Source: Larimichthys crocea (lineage: Eukaryota; Chordata; Actinopteri; Sciaenidae). Taken from it: a stretch of 64,000 nt of DNA. Shown piece by piece: positions 38,044 through 49,269 of the stretch. Under the pieces are notes generated by a model. That model searched no databases, was not told the DNA's origin, and was given only the letters and a program-made list of their open reading frames with translations. The position numbers and the translations under genes were made by a program. Location: assembly GCF_000972845.2 (NCBI RefSeq), contig NC_040016.1:25098320-25162319 (forward strand), given 5' to 3'. Numbering within the stretch: position 1 is the stretch's first letter; the number at the start of each line of letters is the position of its first letter.

Positions 38044-38300
38044 TTAAGCCTTAATATAACCTGAACAGGTGAGTTGTATATAAATTCACCCTCAGTACAG
38101 TTGTCATGAACGGGGAAATTAGCTACAGAGACCAAAACTGTTTTTTGTACCAGGCTGTAAACATGTTTATTTCTGCTGTGAAGTTGGACATTTGAACATG
38201 GGGACTTATGGAGACTGACTCACTTCTGGAGCCAGCCTCAGGTGGACATTAGAGGAACTGCAGTTCCTTCATGTTGGCTTCAGTTCTCAGACTCAGCCTT
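38044..38300 (+). repeat. teleost dispersed repeat, uninterrupted copy
   Basis: Third member of the family at 4555-4733 and 13027-13200. Here it continues past GACTGACTCA into TTCTGGAGCCAGCCTCAGG and GAGGAACTGCAGTTCCTTC, the expected continuation as I remember the family. Confidence 0.7.
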
Positions 38301-41200
38301 GTTATGAAATCTTTGGTCTAACTCTTTCACTGAATTTAAACCTGCAAAATGTCTTCGACCTTTGTTGGATTTATGTTCATCTTGTAGCAGATAATCGTCA
38401 CCTAAATGATCATTAAAGGGTCTTTAAAGTTTCAGAGTTTCAGAGACAGTTTGGGACTTCTTTGATTCTCCCAAATCTCAGAGAATAAAGAGCCAAGTTG
38501 TGATTAACTGGAATTTTCTTCTAAACCCAGTTTGATGACACGGTCCTCTTGTTATTTAGCAGTAAGTGTTGTGAGTTCCCGTCAGTTGTAAACTAAATAC
38601 AGCGAATTAAAACAGCTGAAACTCTTCCAGAGATTGTGTCTGCTTTATTATCGATGCAGACAATAACCTGATGATTCAAGATCACAAACAGACCTCCCTG
38701 TAAACCGGTTAATGAAGATGGAGGCTGGGAAGAACTGGGAAAAAAAGAGAGAGAGTCTGCGGGTCGATGTGATCGGGAGTGGGAGTTGTTCCATTTAATC
38801 TCTCTTGTTTACACGCCGGTGCCAATGGCTACGTCAGCCTGCTGGGAGCCGGGCGAATGCATCAAGGATGGGAACTCGCTAGAACCTTTCCAACTAACAC
38901 CAAAACAATGTTTGTTTTTCCTTCTCCAAAAGGGTGAAAGAGAATCAGACTCAACGTGATGTAATGAGAAGGTTTATTAGAGGCTCGGTAAGGATGTGTG
39001 GGTTTTGTTTTTTTTGTTTTTTTACAAAATCTCTTGTTTCTGTTCTCTGTATTTTTTTAATGTTGCACAATGTTTTGTAAAATCTGGTTCATGTCTGATG
39101 GGAATTTGTTGCAATAATAGGAAATGAAATTGCATTGGGAGTTAGTGTTCGACATGAGAAGACGCTGTGTTCACACGTAGGGACGTCGGCGTTCCCTTTA
39201 CAAAATAATCTCAGGCTACAAAAGGTCAACTTAACTTTTTCTGGATTGTGAAATGTGGAGAGCAGCTACACCTTCACCTGACAGCCTGTGTATCACCACC
39301 TCAGCTGTCCCTCTCCCATGAAGCTTTACCGCGATATACTTTGTATTTTGACCTGGTTTGCCAGGTCAAAGGTCTGCCAATAAGAAAGGCAAAAGGGTGG
39401 AGCTTCTTGGCAGAGGAAGGTGGTGCAGGTTTTCCCGTTCATTGAAATGGGGGGTGTTGAGTTCAGGCTGTGGCGGTGCCGCAACTAACCAAAGAACTTT
39501 TTGGGGAAACAACCTGACGTCGGGCCACGGTGGCCAATCCAAACACCTCCACATCATGAAATGTCACTGAAACTCAGCAGGTGGAGTTCATGGAGTAAAC
39601 TGTGATAGTCCTGTGTCCAGTTCTTATGACACATCCGGTCAGAACACTTTTAATTGATTGGACAGCTCTTGATGAAATGTGGTGCTGCCTGAAACAACGC
39701 CACATCAGCTCCTGCTGGTATGTAACGAGCTACGGATCAGTAAAAATCAGACTTAACGTCACTTTAACGTCAGTCTTTAAATCCTGCTGACAGAAAACTG
39801 GCAAAAAAAAAAAAAGATTTTTTAATCATTTCCAGCATTTCGGCCGCCAATAACGCAACCACGAAACACAGCATGAACGTACAGAGACAAACTCTGTCTG
39901 ACGCTGTTGCTCATCACTCTCAGCTTCACGAATTTCAACAGAAGACTATTTCTGATGATAATTAATCCGGCTCACAGTGAGATATATGTGGATTTGTTGA
40001 AGAGGATGACACAGAGGGACGACCAAACAGAAACAGTTCAAGTGAACTATTCTGTGTTGTGTCAGTAACCAGCGATGAGTGTTTGGTTCTGTAAAACTGT
40101 GTGCTAACTATGTGTAATACGAACCAAACCCAGTGCAACCCCCAGGAGCCTAAACGGCGCCAGCCTTCCAAGAGAGACCAAGAGCAAAACAAGAGGCAAG
40201 GAGCAGCCACCTTTATAGACCCAGCCTATAAACGCTGGAAGCAGGTGACATTGATCAACCAATGAGGTAGGAGGTGCTAAACCACCACCTGAAAGAAAAC
40301 AGAGGCAGGCCAAAACAGTCTTAAGGCCTGGGGACATCATAGTATATATGTGTGTGTGTGTTTTAGGGGTGTACTCTCTATGAACTCTTCAGTCAGAATG
40401 AAACTCAACATCTGTCAATGAAAACTGAAAGGGAAAGTGGTGCAGAGAGTATCAAAACTCTGATATTTAATATCTGGTTGGATTCGTAGTAATGTTTAGA
40501 AAACATTTGAGACCCTGAAACATCTTTTATAAGATGAAATATAACAACTAAAAAGAGATGAGACCCTATTTTCATCTGCAAAAACCATGTGGACCCGTAT
40601 CTGAATATGTTATCTACATGTGTGGTTCCCAACCTTCTTAGCTCGGGGCCCTGCTTAAAGCAGCAGCTTGCACTAATTTAGAAAATATGTTTATTTATCT
40701 TTTTATTATGTTGTTTCTTTCTTGCAGGAAGTTACACAGGAAACTTGATACCACCCTCATGTTTGTGGGACAAACATGAAGCTACTATGAGCAGCTTTAT
40801 TTAGGAAGCTTAACGTCCGGTTCAGCTGTCTGCTCGCTTGAATGGAAATATTTAATCATCCAGCTGTTTTAGACATTCGAAATCTTCCTGGACCGAATCG
40901 ATCGAATCCTGAGATGCTCAAAAAAGTATCCACTGTTTACCAGCTGCTTCTTTTACAATGTAAGCTTCTGTGTAAGTGTGCCAGTGTGCATAACGTGATG
41001 CATTTGCTGTCCTGTGTCACTATGTTGAACTGGCTTCGAACCCCTGACACACTTTTGGCTCAGCCAACAACTTATATCACGTGTTTAGAAGCTTTAGAAG
41101 TCTGGATTTTGTTACATTTGGCCAAAACTGCACCAGTTTTTATGCTGGCTGCATATCTTCATATTTAACATACAGACATGAGAGTGGTGTTGATGCTTCT
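38301..41200. other. intergenic, nothing recognised
   Basis: No gene seen. An open frame at 40842-41168 (108 codons) has no recognisable motif and no splice or promoter context. Confidence 0.5.
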
Positions 41201-41282
41201 CATCAAAATCTCCAAGAAAATCTTATTTCTTCTTTTAAAACCATCAAAATCTCCAAGAAAATCTTATTTCTTCTTTTAAAAC
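41201..41282. repeat. exact 41-bp tandem duplication
   Basis: Two identical adjacent 41-bp units, 41201-41241 and 41242-41282, starting CATCAAAATCTCCAAG. Perfect identity implies a recent duplication or an assembly slip. Confidence 0.95.
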
Positions 41283-43565
41283 AAATAAAAGTGTTTTAAT
41301 TTGTAGGATTTTTAGAGAACTGAGGAGGTAAAAGGATCCAGCATTTGACCACAGATCACGGTAAAGACATCTGAGTTTGTATTTACAGCACCTGGTATCA
41401 ATAATGGTTGCAGGTAATCATGTGGGTGGAGCCGTCACATTAGTGCAACTGTGAACACCTGAGTCCAATGCTGCTGAAGAAGCGCTTCAATCTGAACGTG
41501 CAAGTCTTTCTCCAGGTTTGGTGGTTTGGTTTCATTTTGCTGTGACTCATCTCCTCCATCCATATATTTATATTTAAATTAAACATTTCTTACAACACTT
41601 CAGGAGTCTCCGTGTCTGAATCTCCGCGGTATAAAGAGGTTAGAAATGTCACCTTCAGAGCAAACCTCAGACCTCAAGTTAACGTCTTTGACTTCAACCG
41701 TAACCTTTAGTCTAAATCCTGCATCCTCTCAATGAACCACAATCCTAAACATCAAATTAAACCTTAACCCCTAACTCCATACCCAACAGCAGAACCCCCC
41801 GAAATAAACACAAAAACCAAAACCTCAAATCTCGCCCTAACCCCAGACTATAGACTTTTTAAATCCTCACCCAAAAACCATTATGCTCTTTGTATCTTAA
41901 ATTATAACCTCTGAACTATGAGGTTGGTTTCACATCCACGGTGCCATAAGTGCTCATATACAAAGCGCTGAACCTCCACAGACACAGCAGGGGCAATGCA
42001 CTGAGCCTGACCCTGACCTTAGGTACGGGTAAGTGGATAAAAAAACACTTTCTGTATGTGCATATTAACAAAGTTATCAGATACTGTCTAGAGAACAGGG
42101 TGGAGCTCCAACAATATAAAACACTCAGAGCTGCAAATCACAGACATGAGCTCTCTAGAAGAGCGAGTGCTAAGAAATCATTAGATACGGGAGATTTACA
42201 GATTTACAAAATGGTCGATTTCATGATATTAAAATATTCCTGGATCTGAACCAGAACACATAATTCGTTCTTTGGCTCGTGGCTGAAATTTCCACGACAC
42301 TTCACTCCATTCTTTTATCTCATTTACTGACAAGCTGATGAATGCGACTGCTTGGTGGAAGGTAACTTCGGGACACATTTCTGGTGCTTTACTGAAGTAT
42401 TTCCATTTTAAACTATTTCATGCATCGTCTTCATGACGGGAAAGTGCATCGCTATTTTCACAGGGAATCTCCTACAGCCCAGTCATCCGCTGGAAAAACA
42501 TCCAAGAAAACCTTCAAATTTCCAGATTATCTTAAACTGTGGAGGCTAAACTGAAACTTTTATTATTCATGCAAACTGTCTGGAAAAATTCAACACACAT
42601 GTTGCGTGAAAAACTGGAATATGAAGTTTTATAACTTGGTTCAGGAACAAAGGCCGCACCATGAATCATCTCATTTCCGCATCTCAAGTATTTAAGCACA
42701 CCTTATCCCTCTTTGACTTTCACATCCCAAACCTCCAAACTTCTATTTTATTTTTTTCTTCTTTCGTCCACCTCTCTCTGTTTTCAGTCGTCTCTCTTTC
42801 TCTTTGACCTCCTCTCGATTCGCTTCTGTCTTCGCACCACCAGGCGACACCGGTCCGTCTCCGAACTCCTCCGTCCATCAACAACCCTGATTTCTCCTCT
42901 CATCCCTAACCCTCCATTTATCTACCCTTCATCCCTCCTAGATTAGAAACGTCTTCATCTGAATCCATATCGGTGATACAGTTTTTTGTCATGGGGTGGA
43001 CGCTGCTCGTCCCACACAGGGTTTCTTCTCCCCATCAGCATCAGACAAAACATCTCCATGTATTGGATCATCTTTGTTCTCCATGTTTGCAGCAGCAGAA
43101 TACAGTTAGAGTTTGCTGTCTAGGCTCCGACCTCATCCTCCTGAAGTCTGCAGGTTTGGCTGGGTTGAGGGTTGAGCTGAAGAACAGCTGATGGTGAATG
43201 CAGCGGCATCGACAGAGCAGAGGGAGAGACGGGAAATGTTTCAAGCTTAAATGGACCGCCGAATGAAGAGGGGTGTGTTTGGATTTGGATGATTTGTGGA
43301 GAGTGATGCAGTGCAGCTCGAGTTTTGGCTTTCTGACACTTTAACTTTTCATCCTTTACGGACATTTTGTTGACGATACTTCTGGACTTTTACTTGAGTT
43401 AAAGATCGGGATGTTACGAGATACAATAATTCCACAACCACGTCAACGTGTGACGCAGATATCTGTACGTGTGTGTGTGTCAGTGATTGAAATCTTCCAC
43501 GACCCTGTCTGCGTTTGAAGTGAACCCCCCCATGGGGGTCATCACCCAACAACTGAGAACTCATG
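41283..43565. other. intergenic
   Basis: No gene recognised. 41650-41870 is rich in CCTAAAC- and AACCC-like words, a degenerate simple-sequence stretch. 42700-42930 is pyrimidine-rich. Confidence 0.45.
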
Positions 43566-43569
43566 AACC

Positions 43570-43570
43570 C

Positions 43571-43600
<30 letters not shown>
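43570..43600. repeat. (GAT)n microsatellite
   Basis: About ten GAT units. Confidence 0.95.
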
Positions 43601-43601
<1 letters not shown>

Positions 43602-43706
43602 GCACAGATACAGAGCACTACGCCCCAGACGGATAATTAGATTTCCAGTATAAAACTATTCTCTGTGGACTCTGGTGCTGGACTGCTCAGCCCTGCGTGG
43701 CTCTGA

Positions 43707-43781
43707 CACACACACACACACATATGCACACCCACAGGAAGTTACTCAAGCCGGCTGTAATTTCATTCAGATGCTCTGTTC

Positions 43782-43824
<43 letters not shown>

Positions 43825-44720
43825 ATAATAGTAAGAACTTTAAAGAATTTGGTCGTCATCGCCATCTAGTGGCTGACAGATGTAACTTCTGCTCTTCAAC
43901 AAAGAAACGAGACCTTTTAAATTATTAAAGAGCAGAAAATAATTATAACATAAAAATTAATAACATTAAAAAATAAGTAGTGACGTCTGCAGCCGTCCAC
44001 TTCCTGCTCTAACGGTGTGTGTCTCCTTCCTGACACGTGAGACAGGAAGAAGTTTTGACTGTCTGTGTATTTTTGTGAATCCGGTTTCTTTGTCATGAAA
44101 AGCTGGAATGGACTCAAAGTTTGAGTCAAAGTCACGTCACCATCACTCACTCACACACACACACACACACACACACACAGTGACTCAGTTATTTGTTTTT
44201 GATGTTTTGACTGTCGAGCATCCTCAGTGTCTCAGCTCTGATGCTCATCTGATAACTGCTGCTCTCACACAGTCATCACACAACAAGTAATAAATATTAT
44301 TATTATTATAATTTAAATCTCCCTGACATTAAGAAAAGAAAATATATATTTAGTTGAGGTGATGAAGGATGAGGGAGATGGAGGAGTTTGTAGGTCGACC
44401 GGTGTGTTGAGATGATGCGAATATTTTTATATTGACGTCTAAATAAATGTTCTCAAGTCAAGTTCTTCCAAAGCGCACACACAGAATATATTCTGCATCT
44501 CGTGAGGAGACGATCTTCTTCATCAATGAAATGAACGAGCAGCAGACAGTTGAAGCTGGTGTATTTAACATTTATTTTGTCATTTTAAAAACTGTTTGAG
44601 GACAATCAAAATATAAATACATTTCTCTCACACACTCATCCACACACACACACACACATCACCTAGCATCAGAACACACACCCACCCACACACACACACA
44701 CACCCACACACACACACAAC
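43707..44720. repeat. CA/GT microsatellites
   Basis: (CA)n at about 43707-43722, (GT)n at 43784-43822, (CA)n at 44148-44179 and a compound CA array at 44640-44720. No gene is seen between them. An AATAAA on the minus strand (about 44573-44578) could be a distal polyadenylation site for ERGIC3, but it is over 3 kb from the stop codon. Confidence 0.85.
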
Positions 44721-46439
44721 CCCTGCCCCTGATTTAGATGTTAAAAGGTGCAACAACAAACCATCAACAACCTTCATGATCAGACTTCATCCAGATGTTC
44801 TTTGAACAGTTTTTCATATTTATGATCCTCAGTGTGTCTGAAATACTTTGAACTGCTGGTCACAGACGGTTTGTCTGAATCACAGTCAAACACTTTCAGT
44901 GTCGTTGAAATTTAAAAAGAAATAAAAAGACGCTGCACGGTCTCCTGTGACATATTCCAATCACTGTGTACAGAGACAAAACCTTTCGTTGTGCAGAAAG
45001 TTTCGTTCATTTCATTAATCGATCGTTTGTTTACGGACAGACAGAAACAGAAGAACCAGGAGCAACATCGTGAGTTTACAACTGACGGATGATTTGTGGA
45101 TTCAGATCATCACCTCCAATCTGAACATCACCATGAAATGATTACGATTAACTCAAAGCGTCACGTGGTGAAACAAGGACTAGAAGGACTAATGTTGTTG
45201 ATTGCTTCGGCGTGACGTCTGAAGATGACGGTGATCATTTAGTGATTAAATATAAAAAAGCAACATCGGAAACTTTTAATCTGGAGGAGCGGAGACTTGT
45301 GCGATGGATGTTGTCGACAACTTTTCTGAATATTCACTTTTTGTCTCTCGCTGTGAAGATTTTCTGTTTTTTGGGTTTTGTGCAGTTGGTCAGACGAAAC
45401 AAGAAATATGAAGGTTCTTGGAGCTCGTGAGGGGCTTTTCATAAACCGAATGATTAACTGATTTTGAAAGTAACAAATCAACGCACAATAAAATAACTTG
45501 CTGCAGAGCACCTGTGGCGTTTGGTGTCGGACACACGATGGCACCTTCAGGATCTCGAGCTACTCAACTCAGCGTCTGAGAGTTGACATCCTGCGAGACT
45601 TATTAGACGATAAATTCTGAGATTTGGATTAGCAGTCCTCCTTAAACACATCAACAGTTCCAGTCTTGCTCACAGCCAGTCTTTGTGAGTGATGTAAATA
45701 ATCCCTGATTTGTAGCTGACGGTCCAAACCGAGCCAAACATCAGCGCAGCCTTTTCAGAAAAATTCCTTTTAACCACAATCTTACTCCGACGAGTCTGTT
45801 TCTGTCTGTCTAACACTCAGGACGGCGGAAAACGGGCTGAAAATAAACAGAGAGAGAAAGAAAGAGGCGAAAGATCAAACCGGCAGAAACATCTGGCTCT
45901 CATATGGTGACTCAACACGTGAGTCAGGAATAAAGTCAGAATCGTTCTTTTACACGCCGTCTGTCTTCCTGCGGTCTGCAGCTTCCTGACAGAGCCCGTC
46001 ATTAACGGACAGTTTCTGGATGGGAATACGTTTTTTAAAAGGAAAGATGATCATCAAACTGCTCGTGTTCTGCTCCTTTTTATAACATCCCCAAACTCCA
46101 AAAAATAAACAAAAAACAGAAGCAGTCGAAAAGGGCAGATAGTGTTCTGTTACCCCACAGAACAGAAAGAGAAGCAGCCCTTCACCTACAGAAAACATCT
46201 TCTTCATCTTCATCTCTACTTAGTTTGAACGTGTTCCTTCAACACTGACGCGGTGCAACGCTCGATCTCGTGTTTAGTCGTTTCCCTCCGTTTCTCTGAG
46301 GCAGTGGTCGGATGTGTCTGTACAGTATTTACACAAACTAAACTAGAAAGAGGTAAAATCATATCGGTCGTTTCTCGGATCGCCGCGTGATCGTGTCGAC
46401 GGTTGAAAGGGTCGATTTCGCCTGAATCTGCTTTTCAAT
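44721..46439. other. non-coding, downstream of ERGIC3
   Basis: No gene recognised. It might in part be ERGIC3 3' untranslated sequence, since no nearer canonical polyadenylation signal was found, but that is unsupported inference. Confidence 0.35.
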
Positions 46440-47028
46440 GTGCAGAGGAGAGAGGAGAGAGGAGAGAGAGGGGAGGGGAGGGAGTTGAGGAGAGGAGAGA
46501 GGAGAGAGGAAAGAGGAGAGAGAGGAGAGAGAGGGGAAGAGGAGAGAGGAGACGAGAGAGGAGAGAGGGGAGAGAGGGGAAGAGGAGAGAGGAGAGAGGG
46601 AAGAGAGGAGAGAGGGGAAGAGGAGAGAGGAGAGAGGGAAGAGAGGAGAGGAGAGAGGGGAAGAGGAGAGAGGAGAGGAGACGAGAGGAAAGAGGAGAGA
46701 GGAGAGGAGAGGGGGGAAGAGGAGAGGAGAGTGGAAAGAGGAGAGGAGACGAGAGAGGAAAGAGGAGAGGAGACGAGAGAGGAAAGAGGAGAGAGGAGAG
46801 GAGAGGGGGGAAGAGGAGAGGAGAGTGGAAAGAGGAGAGAGGAGAGAGGAAAGAGGAGAGGAGACGAGAGAGGAAAGAGGAAAGAGGAGAGAGGAGAGGA
46901 GAGGGGGGAAGAGGAGAGGAGAGTGGAAAGAGGAGAGAGGAGAGAGGAAAGAGGAGAGAGGAGAGGAGAGGAGGGAAGAGGAGAGGAGAGGAGAGGAGGG
47001 GAGGAGAGGAGAGAGGAGGCTACAGTGA
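46440..47028. repeat. ~590-bp polypurine (GAGAG/GGAAGA) minisatellite
   Basis: The plus strand is almost pure A and G, built of GAGAGG and GGAAGAG words. A higher-order unit of about 95 bp recurs near 46695, 46793 and 46888, each with GAGAGTGGAAAGAGG. It abuts a T-run at 47030-47042. The long Glu/Arg and Ser/Leu open frames on both strands are repeat translations. Such tracts can adopt triplex (H-DNA) structure. Confidence 0.95.
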
Positions 47029-47142
47029 TTTTTTTTTTTTTTCCAATCCCAGGAGGTGAAGTTAAAGCTGCTGCTGCATCTGTTGACAGAAACCTTCACA
47101 CTTCCATTCTGATTACATCAAGTCAATTTGTCTTTAAAGCCG

Positions 47143-47143
<1 letters not shown>

Positions 47144-47180
<37 letters not shown>
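47144..47180. repeat. (GT)n microsatellite
   Basis: About 18 GT units, with a small CA array at about 47195-47207. Confidence 0.95.
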
Positions 47181-47181
<1 letters not shown>

Positions 47182-48077
47182 TTGGACAGACCTGACACAC
47201 ACACACACGAAGCGAGGACACAAATCTTCCCGTGCGGTGTCGTTGAATCAGTTTGTGTCGAGGATCTTTAAACGAACGCGTCACCCAAAATGTTTCAACT
47301 ACTCACAAAGCCTGAAGTTCACGACCCTCTCACACACTCACGGAAACAACTAGAGCTGCAACGATTAGACGATTAATTGTCATCCATTAAATTACCCGGC
47401 AGCTCTTTGATCGTGGTAAATGTCTAAATTCTCTGTCAGCTTCTTAAACGTGAAGAAAACATCTGAGCACGTCACATTTGGCTTTGATCAACATTTTTTA
47501 AACATTTTCTGATCGATTGATCAAGAAAATGACGACAGTATTCTTAGTTTTAACTCAGCGGCCAATAAGGAGGGAGGAAGTGAAGTATATAGAAACATAT
47601 ATGTACATATTTTTCCTGTCGTGTCATCCTGCTGAACATTTCTCCATGGAGCAGCTCAGGTTTCATGAGATGAGTGAGAAGAGAACGTTTTCCTTCAAAC
47701 ACCTCCACGCTGGACCAAAGATCCTGTGAACAACATTCAGTGTGGCGAGCGTGAACAGAAGAAAAGGGAAGGAAGGTCTGAATCGATGAGGCGTCTTCTC
47801 TTCTCCGCTCGAGTTCAATCTCAAAAAGTCCAGTTGGCATCGAATTTAACAGTGGAGATCAAAATAATAAAAAAAAAGTTCATCTCCAGTGCTTCTCCAC
47901 AACAAAACACAAACAGATTTAAAGCCTCTCTCTGGATTTCTGACAGAAAGACAACAAACTTCTCCTCCCGTCTGTCCGTCTGTCCGTCCACCTTCTTTCT
48001 GTCTCTGTCCGTGTCTTGGTCTGTGTTGCACCGTGGAGGCCGGCGGCGGCGGCGGGGAGGGGGCAGTTAGGTGGGTG

Positions 48078-49269
48078 TTAGGACGCCTTGCCCAGCTCTA
48101 TCTTCTTCTGGATGACCCGAGCTGAGTGGTAGATGAGCGAGTCGATCAGACCGGCCACTGCGGCAGAAAAAAACAGAAGATTCACGTCATGTTTCACGTT
48201 AAGCTGCTGTGGATTCATCAGGTAACGATGGATGACTGACCTGTAAACACGCCTCCGATGATGGCGCACACTCCCGTTAGGAAGTGTGTGAACGATCTGA
48301 ACAGAGAGAGAGAGGAGGCGGTAATTCATCGACAAGATTTAAAAAGCTGGAAGATTTCGATTTAAATGTTACGCTCTTTTAATAATCTTACTGTTTTTAT
48401 TAATTTAGTGTCTGCTTCTTTAAAATCAGACCCTGCAGTGAGGAACTCGCCAATTCCTCATTTATTTTTCATCCGGTTGAACCATTTTATTAGCCTGAAA
48501 TGTCATTTTATTAAGGTTGTAAAGGGGCGGACATTTCTGGAAACTTTCCAGAAAGTTAAGCTCAGGAAGTTTGGAAATATTCCAAATCAGAAACTACATG
48601 GGAATTATGGAAATTTATGGGTAAATTGGTAGATTATGCTAAAATATATTTTCCCCCCAACTATATATTTAAGTTTTCTGTTAAAGGCCTTCAATTTTTC
48701 TAAATTCTCAGTTTATTCCCAATGAAAAGTTTCCACCCCACTTTGAAAATTCCCAGAATTTTGCAACAATCAATACTGGATTTTAATATCTGAATATCTC
48801 AAGCTCTTCTTAATCTATCTGATAATGGTTGGTGGACTTTTCTGCTCTACCAACCGCTCAAAGTTTTTTTTTGAGCTGGGAATCGAACCGATGACCCTCG
48901 GACTACTGGACGATCCATGCCGAGCAGGTCATTTAAATTTGATCAGCTTCTACTCTATAGAATTAGTGACGGTGATGATGATACCTGTGTTTCTCTGTGA
49001 ATTTAACCATCATGGGCGACAGTTCGTATAACACGAACACGCCCGGCAGCCCCTGGTCTCCTATTAGCCCGTTGGCCACTTTCTCATGCCTGGTGACTGA
49101 AAACTGGTTTGTCTTCACCACCTGCAAACAGAAAACGACAAATGAAGTTTGTCAGTTCGTCTCCCGTCTGGTCTAGTTTCCTATCGAATGTAAAATAAAC
49201 TCACCTCTCCGTCGGTTTTCACGTAGATGGTGGGAACGATTTTCACGAAATACTGGTACATCATCGATG
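48078..49269 (-). CDS. ERGIC3: ERGIC3 last four coding exons (C-terminal lumenal part and membrane segment)
   Basis: 49269-49205 encodes [21 protein letters not shown]. 49121-48985 encodes [18 protein letters not shown] through [13 protein letters not shown]. 48296-48241 encodes [19 protein letters not shown]. 48157-48078 encodes [19 protein letters not shown] to the TAA. Phases agree at every junction: 65 nt is 2+63, 137 is 135+2, 56 is 1+54+1, and 80 is 2+78. The membrane segment spans the last two exons and leaves a short basic tail. This part lies outside the palindrome and is intact. Confidence 0.95.

Noticed and set aside
40842..41168. A 108-codon open frame as a new gene
   Set aside because: No homologous motif, signal sequence, Kozak-like context or splice support; length is within chance for 64 kb of sequence.
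41650..41870. Interstitial telomeric repeat
   Set aside because: Words such as CCTAACCCC and CTAAACC occur, but never as consecutive TTAGGG units; it is a degenerate low-complexity stretch.
20000..44500. A hidden multi-gene or defence-like system in the gene-poor half
   Set aside because: Reading both strands gave only repeats, microsatellites and unsupported short frames; nothing clusters as functional coding sequence.
46403..47195. Open frames of 218-251 codons on both strands (Glu/Arg-rich and Ser/Leu-rich)
   Set aside because: They are translations of the polypurine minisatellite, open in several frames because purine-only codons cannot form TAA, TAG or TGA often; no start context, splice sites or family resemblance.
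48820..48930. A tRNA gene or SINE on the minus strand (GGTTCGATTCCC near 48885)
   Set aside because: The B-box-like string lacks an A-box at proper spacing upstream and no cloverleaf could be drawn; at most an old SINE scrap.
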